A stretch of 8,672 nt of DNA from Bacteroidaceae bacterium (lineage in GTDB: Bacteria > Bacteroidota > Bacteroidia > Bacteroidales > Bacteroidaceae): positions 1-8,672 of the forward strand of contig JAQVXN010000067.1 in the NCBI GenBank assembly GCA_028709135.1, in the 5' to 3' direction. Positions 6,508-8,672 of this stretch are shown here, piece by piece. The position numbers and the translations under genes are program-made. Under the pieces are notes generated by a model, which was given only the letters and a program-made list of their open reading frames with translations, searched no databases and was not told where the DNA came from. Position 1 is the first letter of the stretch. The number at the start of each line of letters is the position of its first letter.

Positions 6508-7159
6508 ACCTATATATTGTTTTATCTATTTCCACAGAAAACATGCAACATCACCAATTGAATGCGATTCCAATATCGCCTCTTTCTCAGAATATTTTGA
6601 TGCAGTATCTGAATCTCTAAATATGAGAACAAAACTATAAATTTATTATCAAATCACTCCATTTTTTTCGTGTTATTCTACGTTATATTTTATAGCTCCT
6701 TCAAAAATAAATAACAACAAAAACCAAATTCCGTTTCATTTAAACCCATATTTGATAATTCAAAAAATAAAATTTTATCCTAAAATTAGGTTAGCTTCAA
6801 GAAATGTCATCTACAACAAATTAATTGTACAGAAAAAGGATATTCCTCCATTTTGTATTTTTTTTACGCTTCGTTTTGATTAGATACCTCTCCGCCAGAT
6901 ACACCTTCACAGCTCAAAAACACTAGGCTTATAAGCAACTTATAAATATTATCCAAACCTATCTTCAAGGAATCATTGAGAAGAACTTTTGATTTATCGT
7001 GCCTACGAACTTTGGAATTTAAATATTGCATCTGAACAATTCCCTTATAAAAATAACATTAAAAGAAATTAAATACCAGCACATATAGGAATGAGAATAA
7101 AATAAATCCGTACCTTTGTTACGCGCAAAGAAAAACACGACACGACAAAAACGCTAATT
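6508..7159. other. AT-rich divergent intergenic region
   Basis: No gene was found on either strand in these 652 bp between the divergent MFS and hydrolase genes. It contains the hydrolase -7 element (7111-7118) and several short palindromes that could be operators: AATTTTA-TCC-TAAAATT (6771-6787), which overlaps CCTAA-AA-TTAGG (6779-6790), and GCTTATAAGC (6927-6936) followed by a second CTTATAA (6939-6945). Minus-strand TAnnTTTG matches at 6637-6630, 6709-6702 and 6961-6954 are possible MFS promoter elements, but such matches are expected by chance in sequence this AT-rich. Confidence 0.6.
7111..7118 (+). promoter_or_regulatory. Likely -7 element of the hydrolase promoter
   Basis: TACCTTTG is a perfect match to the Bacteroidota -7 consensus TAnnTTTG and lies 41 nt upstream of the ATG at 7160. 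No TTTG is present 19-21 nt further upstream, so the -33 element is weak or the promoter depends on an activator. Confidence 0.6.
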
Positions 7160-8672
7160 ATGAAATTGAAAGTTTTTTTGAACACCGTATGTCTGTTCTC
7201 TTTAATGGCCATACAATCAATGAATGCAGCTTATGCACCAATCTCACTTAACAACAATGACGTTTCCAATCTTTCTGCAACTTATCATGAAGATGGACAA
7301 TATTATGATTTGAGCACGACCGGAGCCTCTACTCAATATATAAACACAAACGCCATCACCCAAGACTTATCATCAGATTACTACACACTTTCATTTGAAT
7401 ATCAAAGTAGCACAACATCAAACCATTTCCAAATATGGTATGGAAATGAATGGAATAGTAGTCGAGCTCATGTATATGATCCCCTTACAGCAACAAGCAA
7501 TTGGACCCTTTATTCCATTAATATTAAAACAGACCGCAAAAATTTCTCGTGGGGAAACAATGGAGACATGCTTCGATTCTGTTTCTTCTACACTGCCGCA
7601 GGAGCCAGTTTCAAAATACGGAACATCAGGATCAGTGACCTCAACAAAGGCTACAAGGAAATTAAAATTACATCGAACAATTCTACGACCGTCCAAGCAG
7701 AAGATTACAACATTGTTGGCCTTAACAGCGGCTACTATAATCGCCAATACTTATTAAACCTCCCCAAATATGTCAATCCAGCAGGACAACACATGCCCAT
7801 TGTCGGTTGGGGGCTAACAGGAAGCACAGACCGCTACAGGGAAATGGCAGAGTGCGGATTCAACCTCTGTTATGCCAACCACGGCACAGATGCGGATTTA
7901 AATCAACAACTCCAGAACTGCAAGGGAACAGGTATCAGACTTTTGGCAAGTTTTTGGAAAATTAATGATTCGGGATCATCTTCAGACCTGCGTCAAACAA
8001 CCGTTAAAAATTACAACAACAACGACGAACTTGCAGGATGGACGTTACCCGATGAGCCACACGCCACACAATATGGCACCTTGGGGCAAGAACAAAAAGA
8101 TATTCGCGCAGTTATTAACCCCAATAAATTAACCTATCTGAATTTACTCCACAGCGGCACAGACTTCAGTGCTGTCGGTGCAGACAATTTTGCAGATTAC
8201 CTGCAACGCAGCGTGCGCGAAGTTGGTACCGGATTTCTTTCTTTTGACTGTTATCCCATCATTCGCCTCTCTGACGGCACGGACAATGTTCGTCCGTTCT
8301 TTTATGAAAGCTTGGAGATCACAGCGATGGTGGCCAAACAATATGGCATCCCGTTCTGGACTTTTACACGCTCACGCGGAGACGTAGTGGACAATGTTAC
8401 ATTCCCTGTTTCCACAAAGGCACACATGCGGTTTCAAGTCTTTAACAGTCTGGCATACGGTTCTCAAGGAATCCAATATTACACTTATTGCAACTGGGAC
8501 TTCTACAATCCTCAATATCAATCCCCTCTTGAACTTAATACAACAACATGGGACTGGGTAAGAACACCAACATGGGATCTTGTTAAAGGTCTCAACACCG
8601 AAATCCATAATTTGGAATGGGTCTTTTTAGGATGCAACGTAACGGACGTAAGCCATACGGGGACATCGCTGC
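7160..8672 (+). CDS. Secreted glycoside-hydrolase-like protein with N-terminal beta-sandwich domain, C-terminus cut off by window edge
   Basis: The frame is open from ATG 7160 to the right edge, 504 codons with no stop. Residues 1-26 form a signal peptide (MKLKVFLNTVCLFSLMAIQS ... AAYA). Residues about 30-160 look like a carbohydrate-binding beta-sandwich (YYTLSFEYQSS, WTLYSINIKTD, ASFKIRNIRISDL). From about 212 the protein reads as a (beta/alpha)8 barrel: MPIVGWGLTGSTDRYREMAE, GIRLLASFWK, LAGWTLPDEPH with Glu299 as candidate acid/base, LSFDCYPI (360-367), GIPFWTFTRSRGD, and MRFQVFNSLAYGSQGIQYYTY (423-443). This order resembles the GH42-like, clan GH-A style hydrolases common in Bacteroidota; the nucleophile was not identified with confidence. 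It likely acts on a glycan in the periplasm or at the surface. The short frames on both strands within it are shadows. Hydrolase fold is likely, the family and substrate are not settled. Confidence 0.85.
   Translation, partial: MKLKVFLNTVCLFSLMAIQSMNAAYAPISLNNNDVSNLSATYHEDGQYYDLSTTGASTQYINTNAITQDLSSDYYTLSFEYQSSTTSNHFQIWYGNEWNSSRAHVYDPLTATSNWTLYSINIKTDRKNFSWGNNGDMLRFCFFYTAAGASFKIRNIRISDLNKGYKEIKITSNNSTTVQAEDYNIVGLNSGYYNRQYLLNLPKYVNPAGQHMPIVGWGLTGSTDRYREMAECGFNLCYANHGTDADLNQQLQNCKGTGIRLLASFWKINDSGSSSDLRQTTVKNYNNNDELAGWTLPDEPHATQYGTLGQEQKDIRAVINPNKLTYLNLLHSGTDFSAVGADNFADYLQRSVREVGTGFLSFDCYPIIRLSDGTDNVRPFFYESLEITAMVAKQYGIPFWTFTRSRGDVVDNVTFPVSTKAHMRFQVFNSLAYGSQGIQYYTYCNWDFYNPQYQSPLELNTTTWDWVRTPTWDLVKGLNTEIHNLEWVFLGCNVTDVSHTGTSL

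Noticed and set aside
7395..7757. Overlapping open frames on both strands (plus 7395-7757, minus 7418-7747)
   Set aside because: Both lie inside the hydrolase-like gene, whose frame is uninterrupted and has a signal peptide, a promoter and domain motifs. They are shadow frames.
1..8672. CRISPR array, tRNA, rRNA or insertion sequence
   Set aside because: No spaced identical repeats with unique spacers, no cloverleaf-like or ribosomal sequence, and no transposase frame or terminal repeats with target duplications were seen on either strand.

Overview
The window looks like a chromosomal segment from a member of the Bacteroidota, most likely the order Bacteroidales. Two upstream regions carry the characteristic -7 element TAnnTTTG, one with a correctly spaced TTTG at -33. 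Most starts lack a strong Shine-Dalgarno sequence. The proteins are typical of the group: an outer-membrane receptor with an N-terminal carboxypeptidase-regulatory-like domain, and an ECF-sigma partner with the PYxVPxGFF motif. I cannot assign a genus.

Layout. Positions 1-2908 (minus strand) hold what looks like one operon read from right to left: an ECF sigma factor, a small single-pass membrane protein that is a candidate anti-sigma factor, a secreted Spy/LTXXQ-like helical protein, and the first 446 residues of a TonB-receptor-like outer-membrane protein that runs off the left edge. A 61-bp, almost perfect inverted repeat sits between the last two genes. Positions 3005-3953 (minus) hold an OmpA-family lipoprotein with its own intrinsic terminator. 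Positions 4079-4528 (minus) hold a YkvA/DUF1232 membrane protein with a well-formed promoter. Positions 4601-5268 have no firm gene; they contain four tandem 21-bp units, each centred on a palindrome, and a possible very small hydrophobic ORF. Positions 5269-6507 (minus) hold an MFS transporter. Positions 6508-7159 are an AT-rich divergent intergenic region. From 7160 a secreted glycoside-hydrolase-like protein (plus) runs off the right edge.

How the genes may work together. The four leftmost genes suggest a cell-surface signalling or envelope-stress module: the Spy-like periplasmic protein could sense a ligand, metal or misfolding, the membrane protein could hold the sigma factor, and the released sigma factor could drive the operon including the outer-membrane protein. 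This resembles the logic of the CnrYXH metal-responsive system but is inferred from order and topology only. The OmpA lipoprotein and the DUF1232 protein are general envelope genes. The MFS transporter and the hydrolase are transcribed divergently and might share regulation, but nothing seen proves it.

I found no rRNA, tRNA, CRISPR array or insertion sequence. The most unusual non-coding signals are the long palindrome at 1396-1456 and the phased palindrome array at 4789-4872.
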